A stretch of DNA of 64,000 bases from Blasia pusilla (Eukaryota; Marchantiophyta; Marchantiopsida; Blasiales). Location of the stretch: NCBI GenBank assembly GCA_050084515.1, contig CM114275.1:9424001-9488000 (forward strand), written 5' to 3'. Made by a program: the position numbers and the translations under genes. Under the pieces are notes generated by a model. It was not told where the DNA came from. It made no database searches and saw only the letters and a list, made by a program, of their open reading frames with translations. Positions 11,700 to 22,469 of the stretch are shown here, piece by piece; the first letter of the stretch is position 1, and every line of letters starts with the position of its first letter.

Positions 11700-12745
11700 A
11701 GGTCCAGCACCTCACCAACATCTTGATGAATGGCTGCAGGTAAATCTGGCTCTCGACCATAAATTAATTAGCAAGTACGGTGAAAAAGACGCTAAGGATG
11801 CGTGCCTGCTTAAACTATATCCCATCGCCCACCACGGCAACTGGAGGTCCCAATCTCCTAGGTGACCTCTCTGCAAGCCATACTTGCATAAACCCCTCTT
11901 CACCGTCTGCACAACTCTCTCCGCTAATCCATCCGCCTCGGGGTGATCTCGCGAAGTCGTGCGGTGGTTGATCAGAGCTTGATCACACAAGGCCAGGAAC
12001 ACACCGCGAAACTCGATAGCCTATTCTGTCAACACCTCAGCCGGCACGCCAAAATGACTCAGCACTCTGTCAAGGAAGGCATAAGCTACTCCCTCACTCA
12101 CTTTGTTGGGCAATGCAACCAACTCGATCCACTTTGAGAAGTGCTCGACCATCACCAACACATAACGACTGTGACGCTCTGTCAAAGGCAAAGGTCCTGC
12201 AAAATCCCAACTCCATCTATACCCTAAGCCTATGATCGATAATGGATGCAATTGTGGAGTCGGAGCATTGAACGATGCTCAGACCCAATCACACACCATG
12301 CACTTTGCAACAAACTGCTAAACGTCAGTCTGCATACCTCGCCACCAAAACTGAATCTGGAGCAAGATGTACGTCCGCTTCATCCCAAAGTGGCCCAACT
12401 CCTCGTGGGCATGCTGCACTAGTCATGCTCTTTTTGAAGGATGTGGCACTACACGTACTCTACCATCCTCCCAAACCCTCAAAACATGTGTCCCCTCCCA
12501 ACGGAACTGTCTGGCCCGCTTTAGGATCCGATCCCGCTCTCTAGCACCCACGGTGCTCGCTACGCTACCAATACAAAGGTACTCCAAGACTACTCCATCA
12601 TCATGAATATCTCGGCCACTTGTCGTCTCCTCACTAGCCTCGGGATCCAAGGACTCTCCACTAGACCTCGCCATCAAAGTCTCCACACTCTGGCTCTCCA
12701 TAGCAAAAATAGGCTAACGCGTGCCATTCTAGCATTGACTCCTCA
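11700..12745 (-). pseudogene. Gypsy-M copy A: integrase
   Basis: Inserts the cDNA into chromosomes. The integrase core is clear: GLGYRWSWDFAGPLPL with the first catalytic Asp, VMVEHFSKWIELVALP, GVAYAFLDRVLSHFGVPAEV, then DHPEADGLAERVVQTVKRGL with the catalytic Glu. The conserved TDQG with the second Asp is broken here (a stop follows LTE), while the 56.7-kb copy keeps TDQGTEF. The N-terminal zinc-binding part lies near 12,300-12,450 but is frameshifted. The core ends with ASLASFSPYLL. Confidence 0.85.
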
Positions 12746-13519
12746 TCACTCTCTCCATGCAAACGAGCTCCAATCACATCTCGCTGACTTGGGGCATGGA
12801 TTATGACTCAATCCATGTGCATCTTGGTAGAGCCTCCCACTTCTATGTACCATATGAAAATCATACTCCTGCAACAACAGAGCCCATCTCGCAAGCTTCC
12901 CTGTAAGCTTGTCAGACTCCATCAACCACTTCAGTGGTTGAGGATCAGTGATGATGGTAAAGGGGTTTCCGAATAAGTAACACCTAAAATGCACGACAGC
13001 CCATAGTGCAGCCAAGCACTCACCCTCATACGAGTTGTACTTCACCTCTGCAGCGTTGTTTGAGCAGCTAGCATAAGCCACCACGAACTCTCTACCCTCA
13101 TCATCATGCTGGGTGAGCACCGCTCCAAGCCCCAACATGCTCCAATCTGTGTGCAACTGGAAAGGAAGCCCCCTGATCGGTCTCCTCAAGATGGGCGCGG
13201 ACGTCAACCTGTCCTTGAGCAACTGAAATGCTTGCTCTTGCCCATCCCCCCAGTGCCACTCGTGATCTACCTTGGTCAGCAAGTTTAGCGGCTTTGCAAT
13301 CGAACTGAATCCCTTGACGTACCGTCGATAGAAGTTTGCCAATCCCGTGAATGCGCGAACACGACTCACATCTATAGGGTGTGGAGTGCGTGAGATAACC
13401 TCTATCTTCGTCTGTTGAACACCAAGGCCCCTTGGGTATATCGTATGACCCAAGTACTCAATCTGGTCGTAAAAGAACTTGCACTTTCTTGGATGTAGCT
13501 TCAGCCCATGTAATTGCAA
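12746..13519 (-). pseudogene. Gypsy-M copy A: C-terminal RT and RNase H
   Basis: A 257-residue open frame that begins in the RT thumb/connection (KLHPRKCKFF, GLANFYRRYVKGF) and runs into RNase H, which removes the RNA template after first-strand synthesis. RNase H signs: FQLHTDWSMLGLGAVL with the first Asp, YEGECLAALWAV with Glu, IITDPQPLKWL with Asp, and DAHGLSHNP near the end, where a Gly-for-Asp type change is likely (usual DADGLSR). It is the longest undamaged frame of this element and overlaps the RT frame by a frameshift near 13,510. Confidence 0.88.
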
Positions 13520-14240
13520 TCATCGAAAAATACCTCCTCTAGATGTCGCTCATGCTCCTCAACCGTGGCGTTAAAGACTACGATGTCATCAATATAACAC
13601 CTAGCAAAATCCAGACCAGCCAAGATCCTATCCATGACCCTCTGAAACTCAGCCGGGCGTTCTTTAGCCCAAATGGTAAGAACCGCCACTAGTACAAACA
13701 ATCCTTTCCATGAGGATTGATGCCCCAAAATGCCATCTTCTGCCTGTCCTCCAATCTGATAGGAAACTGATGGTATCTGGTTCGCAAATCCAATGAACTG
13801 AAGACCTTTGCGTCATCAATTGCATCAAAGATCTCCTCAGGGATGGGCATGGCATACCTATCGGACTTTGTCTATCGATTGAAAGGTCGGTTATCCCCAC
13901 ACATCCGCCTATCCGTCCAGTTGCCATGCACATCCTTCTTGGCGGACATGACAGTGGAAGATGCATACTCCCCATGCGACATCTCCACTAGTCCTGCTCC
14001 AACCAAGTCCTGGCTCCTACTCTGAATGGGAACCCTCTCCATATCACTGTACTTGTAGGGTCGTCGGAAGATCGGCGTATCACTCGAAAACTCAATGCGG
14101 ATCCCCCGTCCCTTCAACATAACCAAATCCTCCATGCTAAACGCAAAGCAGCTCCTATAACTCCTGAGGAAGTGATGTATCCGGCGCCACTCTCCTCCTA
14201 TCAACTTAGGGCCCATATCTGGCTCCCAAGTCTCCATCGT
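13520..14240 (-). pseudogene. Gypsy-M copy A: reverse transcriptase palm and fingers
   Basis: RNA-dependent DNA polymerase of the Ty3/gypsy type. Visible parts in order: a start near METWEPDMGPKLIGGEW, then GAGLVEMSHGEYAS, SAKKDVHGNWTDRRMCGD, a segment YAMPTPEEIFDAIDDAKVF in another frame, and FARCYIDDIVVFNATVEEHE with the catalytic YIDD. At least two frameshifts separate them. The same blocks are found in the 59-kb copy in the plus orientation. Confidence 0.87.
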
Positions 14241-14559
14241 GACTACCGTAGGACTATCCGGCGCGGATATCGATGGTTGCTATGGTGCAATCCCATCTCG
14301 AACAACAACATTCGGCCGCTCTCCTACAGCCAACTGCAAACTTTGATCTCCTCCACATGTAGTGCCCAGAACCACCCTCGATGTTGTGGTTATCATCTCT
14401 TGGCGTACCTTCAAAACATCCCAAGAAGTCCAAGGGTGTCTCTCCCGATCTCCCCTGGTGTGTAGATCTCCTCAGGTCTCACCCCAGCCACTGCCTCCAC
14501 CGTCTCGGTAGGCATGGGGCTCACCAACGCAACCACTGTGATTTGTCACAATCTCATAC

Positions 14560-15500
14560 GGCGCTGCTCAACCACTCCCAAGCTGAGGATCCATGTCAAG
14601 CAGTTAAGGTCCATTGCTTGACCCAAGACATTACGTCGTGATTCCTTTGACATTGACGATACTGCCATCACTCTTGTGGAAAATCCCATCGCTCGCTCTC
14701 TCTCCTCAACGTTGGGCTCCACCAACCGCTGAACCTAGTCATCCCAAACCAAGCCAAGACCAGCCTCCTTGTATGCATAGGAAGCGAGAAAACTCACAAA
14801 CGTGGGCAAGGTTGCCCGCGGTCTGCCTACCCTATTGACCACACTCAACGGTGGTCGATCATCATGCCTCACTGCTTATGATCGACAACCTGGATCCATA
14901 ATGGAATCCACTAACAAATAGGAGGGGCACTCCACTCTTGCATACACCCTCCGTAACACCGCATGGGGCACCAAGTTGCTCCACCATAGACGCGGGCGAT
15001 GGGCTATAGAACTTACACTCGCCGCATCCAAGAACACTACTTGGCCGATCCACGTATCCACCTTGAGTCTCCTAAGATCGGCACATTCTCCATAATGTAG
15101 GTTGGAGAACAAGTTTGGTGCTCTTGCAACTGCCGTAAGACCCTCAACATCTCCCAAAACAACCTGGATCGAGTGTCATCCAACCCGCTGCCTCGTCCAG
15201 CACTAAATTGGCCCTGACATGGCCAACCGGCAATGACCAAATGAATGGTCCCTACCCGCTCTAAGTCTTGCGCCCCCAGCAACAAAATATCCCTCGATAG
15301 GAAACTCTGGTATCCCTGTACAGCGGACGCAGGCAATAAGTTGGGAAAACGTAGGTGTAATTGCGCCACATGTCGTAGTGAGACGCGCCTCGCAACATCA
15401 TCACTCTCCACATACAGGTACTGTTGCACTCACACTCCTGCCTGCAAAACAACAGCTAACCCGGTACTAATCCCTCCAAAGAGATCTAACACTCAAATAT
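14560..15500 (-). pseudogene. C5-cytosine DNA methyltransferase domain inside Gypsy-M copy A
   Basis: This domain would transfer methyl groups from S-adenosylmethionine to C5 of cytosine in DNA. Motifs in correct order on the minus strand: motif I VLDLFGGISTGL (15,492 on; SAM binding), a motif II-like YLYVESDDVA, motif IV GWPCQGQFSAGRGSG (about 15,235; catalytic Cys present), motif VI YIMENVP (about 15,090), motif VIII SSIAHRPRLWWSNL (about 15,020), a variable target-recognition part, and motifs IX-X EERERAMGF and VLGQAMDLNCLTWIL (about 14,710-14,600). The length, about 310 codons, suits a full catalytic domain. It is broken by at least one TGA (between motif I and II) and frameshifts between VI and VIII. 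The domain lies between the protease and RT of the same polyprotein. The short TRD and HRPRLWW favour a DNMT3-like or bacterial-like enzyme over DNMT1/CMT, but the subfamily is not certain. Confidence 0.93.
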
Positions 15501-15810
15501 CCTCCTCCAGGATACACCACACAATGGGTGTGGTATCCAAGGGTGTCATCGTAGCACTCCTTGCTACCTTGGGTTCCTCAGACCCGTCACACTCGGGTGC
15601 CAACGCCTCGCTCCACGCTGTCTACACGTGCTCATCTGGCAATCGTCGAAGCTCCTCAGTCGAGCCCCAAAACGACATCTCTCCTCCATGGGATGATACA
15701 GCTACCATAACACTCCTCTCCATAGAAATGTCAGGAACGGAAATATCCTCTGCATGGATATGTCCCTCAATCAAATCATTAGGCCAAGTGATGGCACTGC
15801 TAAATGCTGC

Positions 15811-16230
15811 TTAGGTCGCCACCTCTCTTGGCAGTCGCTCGATCACTGTACCTGTGAATCGAACGGGAAATGAGCTAAGGCGCCCATCACCTGGTTGCCA
15901 TCTTGGTCTGTAGGACGTTGACTCCTCCCAATGTTCCAGGGAAAACCCCATTGGGTATAACACTACTCCACCAATCAAGACGTCGTAGGACTCTGCATCA
16001 GTCACTATCTGTAAGATGTCATGGGCGAATCCTTACCACGACCTCATGTCAGGTGATATACTATATGTTACTCACTCCACCCAAGGATGTATGTATCTGG
16101 AATGGACAACGCTCCACATCGGCTCTCGTCAAGCCCAATCCTCTGAATGACGCTTTCCCCAACATCAGGGGTTGCGCTCCTGAATCCAACAAGACGCACT
16201 GCGGACTAAAAGCTCTACCTCAGGGACTCA
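15811..16230 (-). pseudogene. Gypsy-M copy A: retroviral-type aspartic protease
   Basis: Polyprotein-processing protease. The active-site block CVLLDSGAQPLMLGKA (DSGA, variant of DTGA) is near 16,200, followed by FRGLGLTRADVERCP. The second half, VLIGGVVLYPMGF, is in a 64-residue frame at 15,811-16,005, after stops near 16,060. It directly precedes the spacer (15.5-15.8 kb) leading to the methyltransferase. Confidence 0.78.
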
Positions 16231-17047
16231 CCAACAAGAAGACCTCTCCTCAGTTATCTAGCAACACAACACCAAGAGAAGCCATGGCACGCTCTATCGC
16301 GGATCTAGTAGGCATCTCCGCCATCCTAGCAGCCGCAGCCTGCCATGAATCTGACGTGGACGGCTCGACCATCCGCTTCAAGGGCAGGTCCATCACCTCC
16401 TCTGCAATCACCTTTGAACGTGATGCAGGAATTCCAACTCTGCGCTCACATAGTGACGCGGCCAGCCGAAAAGCCTCGACGGGCGTACCCCCCAACGTCA
16501 TAACATCGAAAGCAGAAAATAAAGGAGTGTGGTATACAACGGTGGCCGCTCGACACATGCCCCTCTTGAGCATCAACAATAGGAGTCGTCGCACTCGCTT
16601 ATCCCATCCCCTTCGTGCTTGCACACCAACAACATCACCAACTCTCCAGGAACTTTGATGAGGACCCATCGATGGGGTCCTCATCGCTTTGGACAACGTG
16701 AAAGACTGAGGAAGCCTAGTCTGTTTTCTGGCTTCCCCTCGTTGTGGATCCAACTCTACAGCTGCTCCACGAATCAGATCTGTGACGGCCTCCATCTGGG
16801 GGATCCTGCACATCCAACCAGGATCCTCCATATCTCTGGATGCTCCATATGATGTCGATGCAACGGATCCGGCATCGGGTAACCTCCATGCCATAGCGGC
16901 AATCTGCTCATGTAGCTGCTCTATCTGAGCAACCATCCCAGCCTCACGTCCGGCGTCTCCCTCGGCGCGTCTAGGTGGTGGTACTCTACCTCCTCCACGG
17001 GCAGCTCCACCATCCCGTCGGGCAACTCCAGCTCCTTTTCCCCCAAC
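16231..17047 (-). pseudogene. Gypsy-M copy A: gag-protease linker
   Basis: A long open frame. The first part, after the LTR border, is Gly/Arg-rich (RRDGGAARGGGRVPPPRR) and then a likely short coiled coil (MVAQIEQLHEQIAAMAW). The end, IERAMASLGVVLLDN, leads towards the protease. The frame joins codon for codon with the zinc-knuckle gag at 29,742, showing that both were one gene before the Gypsy-C pair landed here. Confidence 0.75.
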
Positions 17048-18049
17048 TGTCGCGCCCCTACTCTCTTTGAACGTCAATCTTTAGTGTTGCGGAAGCGTGC
17101 GTTCAGTAGGTCACGAACTCATCGCCGACCTGCACCCAAACACGCACTCTCGTTAGTCGGGTTTGGCCAACCGGCGTTCCAACCCACCGAGTCCTCAACT
17201 CGGCGTCTCATCAAGCTCAACCTTCCTTAGTTCCTAGCTCCCAACACATGGCAAGTCCTTCAAGACTTGGAACAGATTTCCTGGTTAGTCCAGGGATCTG
17301 AAACGACACTTGCACACCTAGCGATCCCAACTGTTCAACGGTCCTCGTGTGAGTTCCGAACCGAGACCCAAGTAATTGAGTCGCGGCGTGAAATCCAAGA
17401 GGGATGTCTAAAATCGCTTCAATGGACTCGGTACAGGTTTTCCAACCCAACGCCCAAACTCGCGTTCCGTTCCATGCCCTTGAGCCGCCCCGCGGCACCC
17501 AAAGTGGGGTTTGGGTTCCAAGCACTCTCGGAGACCTTCCCCCTTACTAGTACTTCTGGGGTTCTCCAATAACCCCTCCCCTTTGGGAAAAGAGGTTCGG
17601 GCCCTTCATTGTGGCCCTCAACCCGACTCCACTTACAGTCGATTCCGGGTCGTATCTCCGCTGCTGCTTATGCGTTTGCAGCAATCTTTTGTGCGTTTGG
17701 ACCGACTCTCCATAAGCTTTCCAACGCACTCTTATTTTTTCCAAACGCATCTTGGCGCTAAAAGTTATGGCCATAAATACAGTCGGAAACTCTCAAACGC
17801 AAGTGGCGTTCCAAATCCGGATCTTTCCTTTGGCAACCCACTTCCTAGACTCGACTTCTTTCAAGTCTCATTCCGCGTTTGGTCCAGGTTTCTGAGTCGC
17901 GACCATCACATCTGAAGCGCGACTTCTCGCTCGCGTCTCGTCTCTTGTCTCCTCTTTGAGACAACTCCAACGCGCAAACCATCTTAGCGTGAGCCCGCTA
18001 ATGTTCCGATGTTCCGCTTGGCACTTGTTTGGTCATGAGGGTCGCGACA
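17048..18049 (-). repeat. Gypsy-C copy 1: 3' LTR
   Basis: A 1,002-bp LTR. On the minus strand it begins TGTCGCGACC and ends GGCGCGACA, with TG...CA ends inside a short inverted repeat. It aligns along its whole length with the LTRs of copy 2 (22,470-23,381 and 28,739-29,741) but differs from them at roughly one base in twenty, by eye. Its outer end abuts the Gypsy-M gag linker. Confidence 0.92.
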
Positions 18050-18740
18050 CTCACCCCTCTTTTAGAGGTTGATGCCCTCATCAACACAAACTTTTATTAT
18101 GTCAAGTCTCCTGGGCAGCCTACCCCTTGACATTGAATTGCATTCTGGTGGCTAACCCGCAATTCCTCTTAGTCTCTAGCTGTCGCTTTGCCCCACTTAG
18201 AATTATTAGCCTCTCCTCTTTGATAAGCTTGGACTAGTTCCAAGGAACTAACCTATCAAAAAAGCTAACTAAGTGTGCAACGTTAGACTCTTTCGACTCA
18301 TTACTGTAAACATCACACCTGTTTACCTGGTCCACAAATCGTACTACTATTGGGTCGCTCTCGTATTCGACTTAGGCACGTCACTAAGTTTACTTATGTG
18401 GCCACAAGTAAGATCACCCCAAGCCCCAAGACAGACTTCATCTGCCCCGCCGACGCTAGGGCGAGCCCGAGTGTAATCCAACACAAGGTCCTGTTCTAGG
18501 TGCTTATCCACATACGAGCTCTCACCTCAAATACTCCTTGTCTGTCCTCTTGTCATACATTCTAAGTCTATGATGAACGACTCATAGCCATGCACTACCA
18601 CATAAAAATTGCAATCAACACTGGTATCGAATCTCCAAATCCATACACTCCTTTATTGCAACACTAGCATATTCTAGTTACAACGGCCTTCGGCCCAAGA
18701 TTCCACTGATTACAAGTCATGTCTCTAGCTTCTCCTCGTA
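18050..18740 (-). other. Gypsy-C copy 1: 3' untranslated region with polypurine tract
   Basis: Non-coding sequence between the chromodomain stop and the 3' LTR, matching 28,050-28,738 in reverse. The polypurine run AAAGAGGGGTGAG adjoins the LTR and would prime second-strand synthesis. Confidence 0.75.
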
Positions 18741-19457
18741 CTAACGTATGTGCTTCGCTTGTGTTCGCTTGAAGTCACGCAATAACTCTTGCGCGTGTTC
18801 CAAATCCGCCTCCGCAATCCAAGTCGCCTCCTTCACATGGTATCCCTTCCATTTTACCAAGTATTCATACTTGTTGGCCCGACGCCTCGAACGTAAGATG
18901 GTCTCCACCTCAAACTCCGGCTCTTCATTTATGATGACCGGGTGCGGTCTCACCACCTGTCTCCGCTCGAAACGTCCATTATCTTGAAGATATTTCTTCA
19001 ACAATGACACATGAAAGTTCGGGTGAATCTTGAACTCGTCCGGCAGCCTCAACGTATACACATCCTCAAACGGGTTTGCCACAATCACATACGGTCCAAA
19101 GATACTTGGCGGGCGACCATGAGACAACTCTTTCGGAAGAGTGAGATTCTTTACACTCAACCACACTTGTTCTCCAACTTGGAATCGTACTTGGCGCCGA
19201 CTCTTGTTAGCATGCTTAACGTACCTCCTTTGAGCCTTTGCAAGACTTCGCCTCGCGCGCTCTTCTCGTTCTCGCATCTCTACCAACAAACCTTCTGCCG
19301 TCGCTTGTTGTGTTCGTGCCAATGTAGTACCCTTCGAAAGGGCTAGATCAAGAGGCCCTTCTAGCTCTCGTCCATTTGCCAGGAGAAACGGAGATTCTCG
19401 ATTGCGAGAATGCTTGGTCGAGTTGTAGCGAGATTCGCCATGCTCACCACGACCCAA
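18741..19457 (-). pseudogene. Gypsy-C copy 1: integrase C-terminal part and chromodomain
   Basis: A 238-residue frame. It includes the end of the integrase core (HGESRYNSTKHSRNRESPF), the linker with QVRFQVGEQVWLSVKNLTLP, the conserved FHVSLLKKY block, and then a chromodomain: EFEVETILRSRRRANKYEYL, VKWKGYHVKEATWI. In chromoviruses this domain binds methylated histone H3 and directs integration to heterochromatin. The chromodomain itself looks undamaged. The core upstream is in another frame. Confidence 0.92.
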
Positions 19458-20060
19458 TCGCGTTGATCAAAGACTCGACATAATTCCTCAAGTACTTGAT
19501 TCACGATAGAGTTTACCTTTTCATCTGTCCATCCGCCTGCGTGGGTGAAAAGCCGTATTGAAACTCAGCTTGGTCTTAAACCTTTCGAACAAGTGCTTCG
19601 AAAGCTTTGGTAAACTTTGATCGATCTGAAACAATGCTCCTCGGCAAACCATGAGCACGCCACCAGCTATCGAGGAATAGTTGTGTCGTCATTATACGCC
19701 GTTCTTGGAATCCACCGTCGGCACGAATCTCGCCAACTTGCTAAACCGATCAACAATCACAAGTATAGCGTTGTATCCCCAGATTCCGGAAGACTCGTGA
19801 TGAAATCCATACTTACACTTTGCAAGGGTCCTTCGGGATCGGCAGGGGATGCAAAGCAAGCCCATTTCTTATCATAAGAGACTCTATTCGCAGCGGTCAC
19901 AAAGGTCTTCACATATTGAGCAACATCCTCCTTCATGTTGGGCCAAAAGAACCGCCGACGGAACAACTAGCGTATATTTCTCTCCTTTATGTCTGCCAAG
20001 GGCCCGTCGTGACATTCCGCTAACACCTTGGTTCGCATCTGCCTTGCCCTACATAGATCC
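19458..20060 (-). pseudogene. Gypsy-C copy 1: integrase N-terminal and core part
   Basis: FFWPNMKEDVAQYVK marks the end of the zinc-binding HHCC region, and the next part (SMDFITSLPES) contains the first catalytic Asp of the core. Frameshifts split the rest; on the minus strand the remaining core blocks read through about 19,480 in several frames. Confidence 0.8.
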
Positions 20061-20649
20061 TACTGTTTGAACCTTAATAAACCGTGCCTCAAACTTATGT
20101 TGGCCATCTTCTCACCCTGCTTCAACTTCCTCAGGTATTCCCCTGCTTGAGCATCCTTCATATATCCTTCACGAATCCTTCTCTCCAGATCTGTTTCCTT
20201 AGGGAACATTGCTCTCAAGACCTGTGTCGTCGATGGCATGTTTTCCTCCTTGCGACTTAACGCATCTGGAATCACATTATCTTTACCTGGCTTGTGGATC
20301 AACTCTACATCCATCGGCGCCAAGGTATCATGCCACCATGATTGTTTGGTGTCACTCAATCGGTCTCAAAATACTTGAGTGATATATTATCGGTGAATAC
20401 TCGAGTCCTGTGGAGCCCTAGATAATGCCGCCACTTCCTCAAGCAATGTACCACCGCGAACAACTCTTTCTCGTGAGTAGGCCATCTCCTTTCAGTGTCG
20501 CTAAGCTTCTTGCTCTCATATGCCACCGGTCTCCCTTCTTGCACCAACATTCCTGCAACCGCGAAATCACTAGCATCGGTATGCACTTCGAACGGTTTGT
20601 CAAACTCCGGCAGCTTTAACACTGGTTCCTGCGATAGAATCTGCTTCAC
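20060..20649 (-). pseudogene. Gypsy-C copy 1: RNase H
   Basis: Two overlapping frames carry LKLPEFDKPFEVHTDASDFA (first Asp), RPVAYESKKLSDTERRWPT, HEKELFAVVHCLRKWRHYL (Glu) and TDNISLKYFETD (Asp), then VELIHKPGKDNVIPDALSRK, the usual end of gypsy RNase H. One frameshift lies near 20,357. Confidence 0.88.
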
Positions 20650-22324
20650 TCGGTTGAATGCCTCATTAACTTCCTAGGTCCAAGTCGTGTTGGCAAACTT
20701 TGCCGTCCAATCCGTGAGAGGTCTCACAATTCCCGAAAAGTTTTTCACATAAGTACGATAAAATTGCACCGCACCTATGAACCTCCTCATCCCCTTTACA
20801 GTGGATGGGGGTTCCCACTCGGAAATCGCCTTTACCTTTTCCATGTCTGGACTGACGCCATCTGCACTGACCACGTGACCCAAGAATTTGATCTTACTCA
20901 AACCAAATTCGCTCTTCTCTACATTCGCATACAGCTGATTTGCCCTTAGCTTAGACAAGACCGCTCTCACATGTCGAACGTGCTCATCTAATGACTTCGA
21001 ATAGATAAGTATGTCATCGATATAGATGATAACATACTCATCCATTTCCTTGTGAAAAATGGAGTTCATCAATGTGGTGAACGTTGGAGGCGCGTTACAT
21101 AGACCGAAAGGCATCACTACAAACTCAAAGGAACCGTATCTCGTCTTGCACACAGTCTTCTCCACATCTGCTTTGGCAATCCGAATCTGGTAATATCCTG
21201 ACTTCAAGTCAATCCTACGAAATATCTCGCGCGCCCGACCTATCAAAGAGATCATCAATCCTTGGAAGAGGATAATTGTTCCAAACCGTCACTTTGTTCA
21301 GTGCACGGTAATCAACACACAGCCTCATCTGTCCATCCTTCTTCTTTACAAAGAGAACAGGTGCTCCATAAGGTGACTTGCTAGTCCTAATGTAATCCTT
21401 TTCCAAGAGCTTACTTAACTGCTTTTTCAACTCAAGAAGTTCCTCCTGATTCAACCTATATGGTGCTTTTGAAGGCGGTTGGGAACCGGGTATGATCTCT
21501 ATCTTATGATCTACGGCTCTATGCGGCGGCAATTCAGTCGGAAGCTCATTTGTCAAGACATCCTCAAACTCCTTGACCACTTCTTGGAGTGGTTCTGGGA
21601 TTCCTCTCAAAGCAGTGTCCTGATCTCTGCGTATACTGCTTGTAGCCTCCTCCACTTGTCTCATCAAGCAGAGAAATCCATCCTCCAACTCAGTCATGCT
21701 CCTCCTTGTGATCGAGTTCACCAACTCCATCTTCGCTGGAACCTCACGGACCAACCGCACCTGTAACCGTTTGCCTTTTAGCAAGACGCTCAACCTCAAT
21801 GGTCGGCGTCTTAACTCCACCTCATACGCATCTAGGAATGTATTCCCCAAAACTCCGTCAATGCCGTCCATTTCGCATACAGTGAAATTCTCCTTCAACT
21901 CGAATACCCCGCATCCTACTGTCAAACCCAAGACCAAATCAGAAGTCCGATGAGACTTGCCTCCTGCAAATCCCACTCGAATGGGCTCGTCCGCCTTAGA
22001 GGTAGACAGCCCCAGTTCCTTCACGATTCTCGGGCTTAGGAAGGAGTGCGAAGCACCTGTATCCACGAGCAACAACACATCGCGATCAGCAATCTTGGAT
22101 CTTAGGTACACCAAATTGTGCGTCCTCTTGGTGACTTGAAGGGACGTCTCGATATCGCCCGCCAACAGATGCTTAGCAGCAAACGCAATCATACTCCCAT
22201 TACTAACCTTCGGTTTCGAACACCCTTTCGACAGGTGCCCCGGTTCGCCACAGTTGTAGCATACGACCTTGCCGTTTCCTGTCTTTGAGTGTTGTCCTCC
22301 TTTCGGCTTCGCATGAAGTTCCAC
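20650..22324 (-). pseudogene. Gypsy-C copy 1: zinc knuckle, protease and reverse transcriptase
   Basis: Two frames (22,324-21,215 and 21,258-20,674) meet at one frameshift. In order: CCHC zinc knuckle [14 protein letters not shown], protease [14 protein letters not shown], the RT start region ([20 protein letters not shown]), [53 protein letters not shown] with the catalytic YIDD, and MRRFIGAVQFYRTYVKNFSG. A TAG stop follows at 20,671. Apart from the frameshift and this stop it reads as a normal pol. Confidence 0.92.
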
Positions 22325-22422
22325 TCGTTTTGCTGCCGGGGCAGACGACTCTCCTGGTTCGTGCTGGCCCCCACTCCAGCCTCTTTTGAACGCCTCCTTA
22401 TTTTTCGACTTCTTCGAAAAAA

Positions 22423-22469
22423 CTTTTGACTCGAAGGGTTTGTGGGTACTCTTTTGACTCGAAGGGTTT
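22423..22469. repeat. 19-bp direct duplication at the head-to-head junction of the two Gypsy-C copies
   Basis: CTTTTGACTCGAAGGGTTT occurs at 22,423-22,441 and again at 22,451-22,469, separated by 9 bases. It belongs to the gag of copy 1. The truncated LTR of copy 2 begins directly after the second copy. Such a short duplication at a breakpoint suggests error-prone end joining or template switching. Confidence 0.85.

Larger units (their letters stand above)
11024..17047 (-). mobile_element. Gypsy-M copy A: main body of a Ty3/gypsy element with DNA methyltransferase and PHD finger
   Basis: Reading on the minus strand from 17,047: gag linker, aspartic protease, C5-cytosine methyltransferase, reverse transcriptase, RNase H, integrase, PHD finger, polypurine run, LTR-like unit. 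The protease-RT-RNase H-integrase order is that of Ty3/gypsy; the methyltransferase and PHD finger are extra. The gag upstream is cut off by the Gypsy-C pair at 17,048-29,741, and the reading frame resumes exactly at 29,742. Many frameshifts and stops make it a dead copy. It is by far the most complete Gypsy-M copy in the window and the only one retaining the methyltransferase. Confidence 0.88.
17048..22469 (-). mobile_element. Gypsy-C copy 1: chromodomain Ty3/gypsy element, 5' end missing
   Basis: Minus-strand chromovirus running from within gag (22,469) through protease, RT, RNase H, integrase and chromodomain to the 3' LTR. The first part of gag, the leader, the primer-binding site and the 5' LTR are absent: gag stops at 22,469, exactly where the truncated LTR of the oppositely oriented copy 2 starts. 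Coding is broken by several frameshifts and a few stops, fewer than in copy 2. Confidence 0.9.

Noticed and set aside
15037-15429. The methyltransferase as a host gene fragment
   Set aside because: It lies in the same orientation and exactly between the protease and RT of one element, with motifs I to X filling the space and no separate promoter or introns. A transposon-borne domain is the simpler reading.
17217-17915. 100-134-codon frames repeated in the LTRs (also at 22.5-23.2 kb and 28.9-29.5 kb)
   Set aside because: They lie wholly inside non-coding LTR sequence, read antisense to the element, and repeat only because the LTRs repeat.
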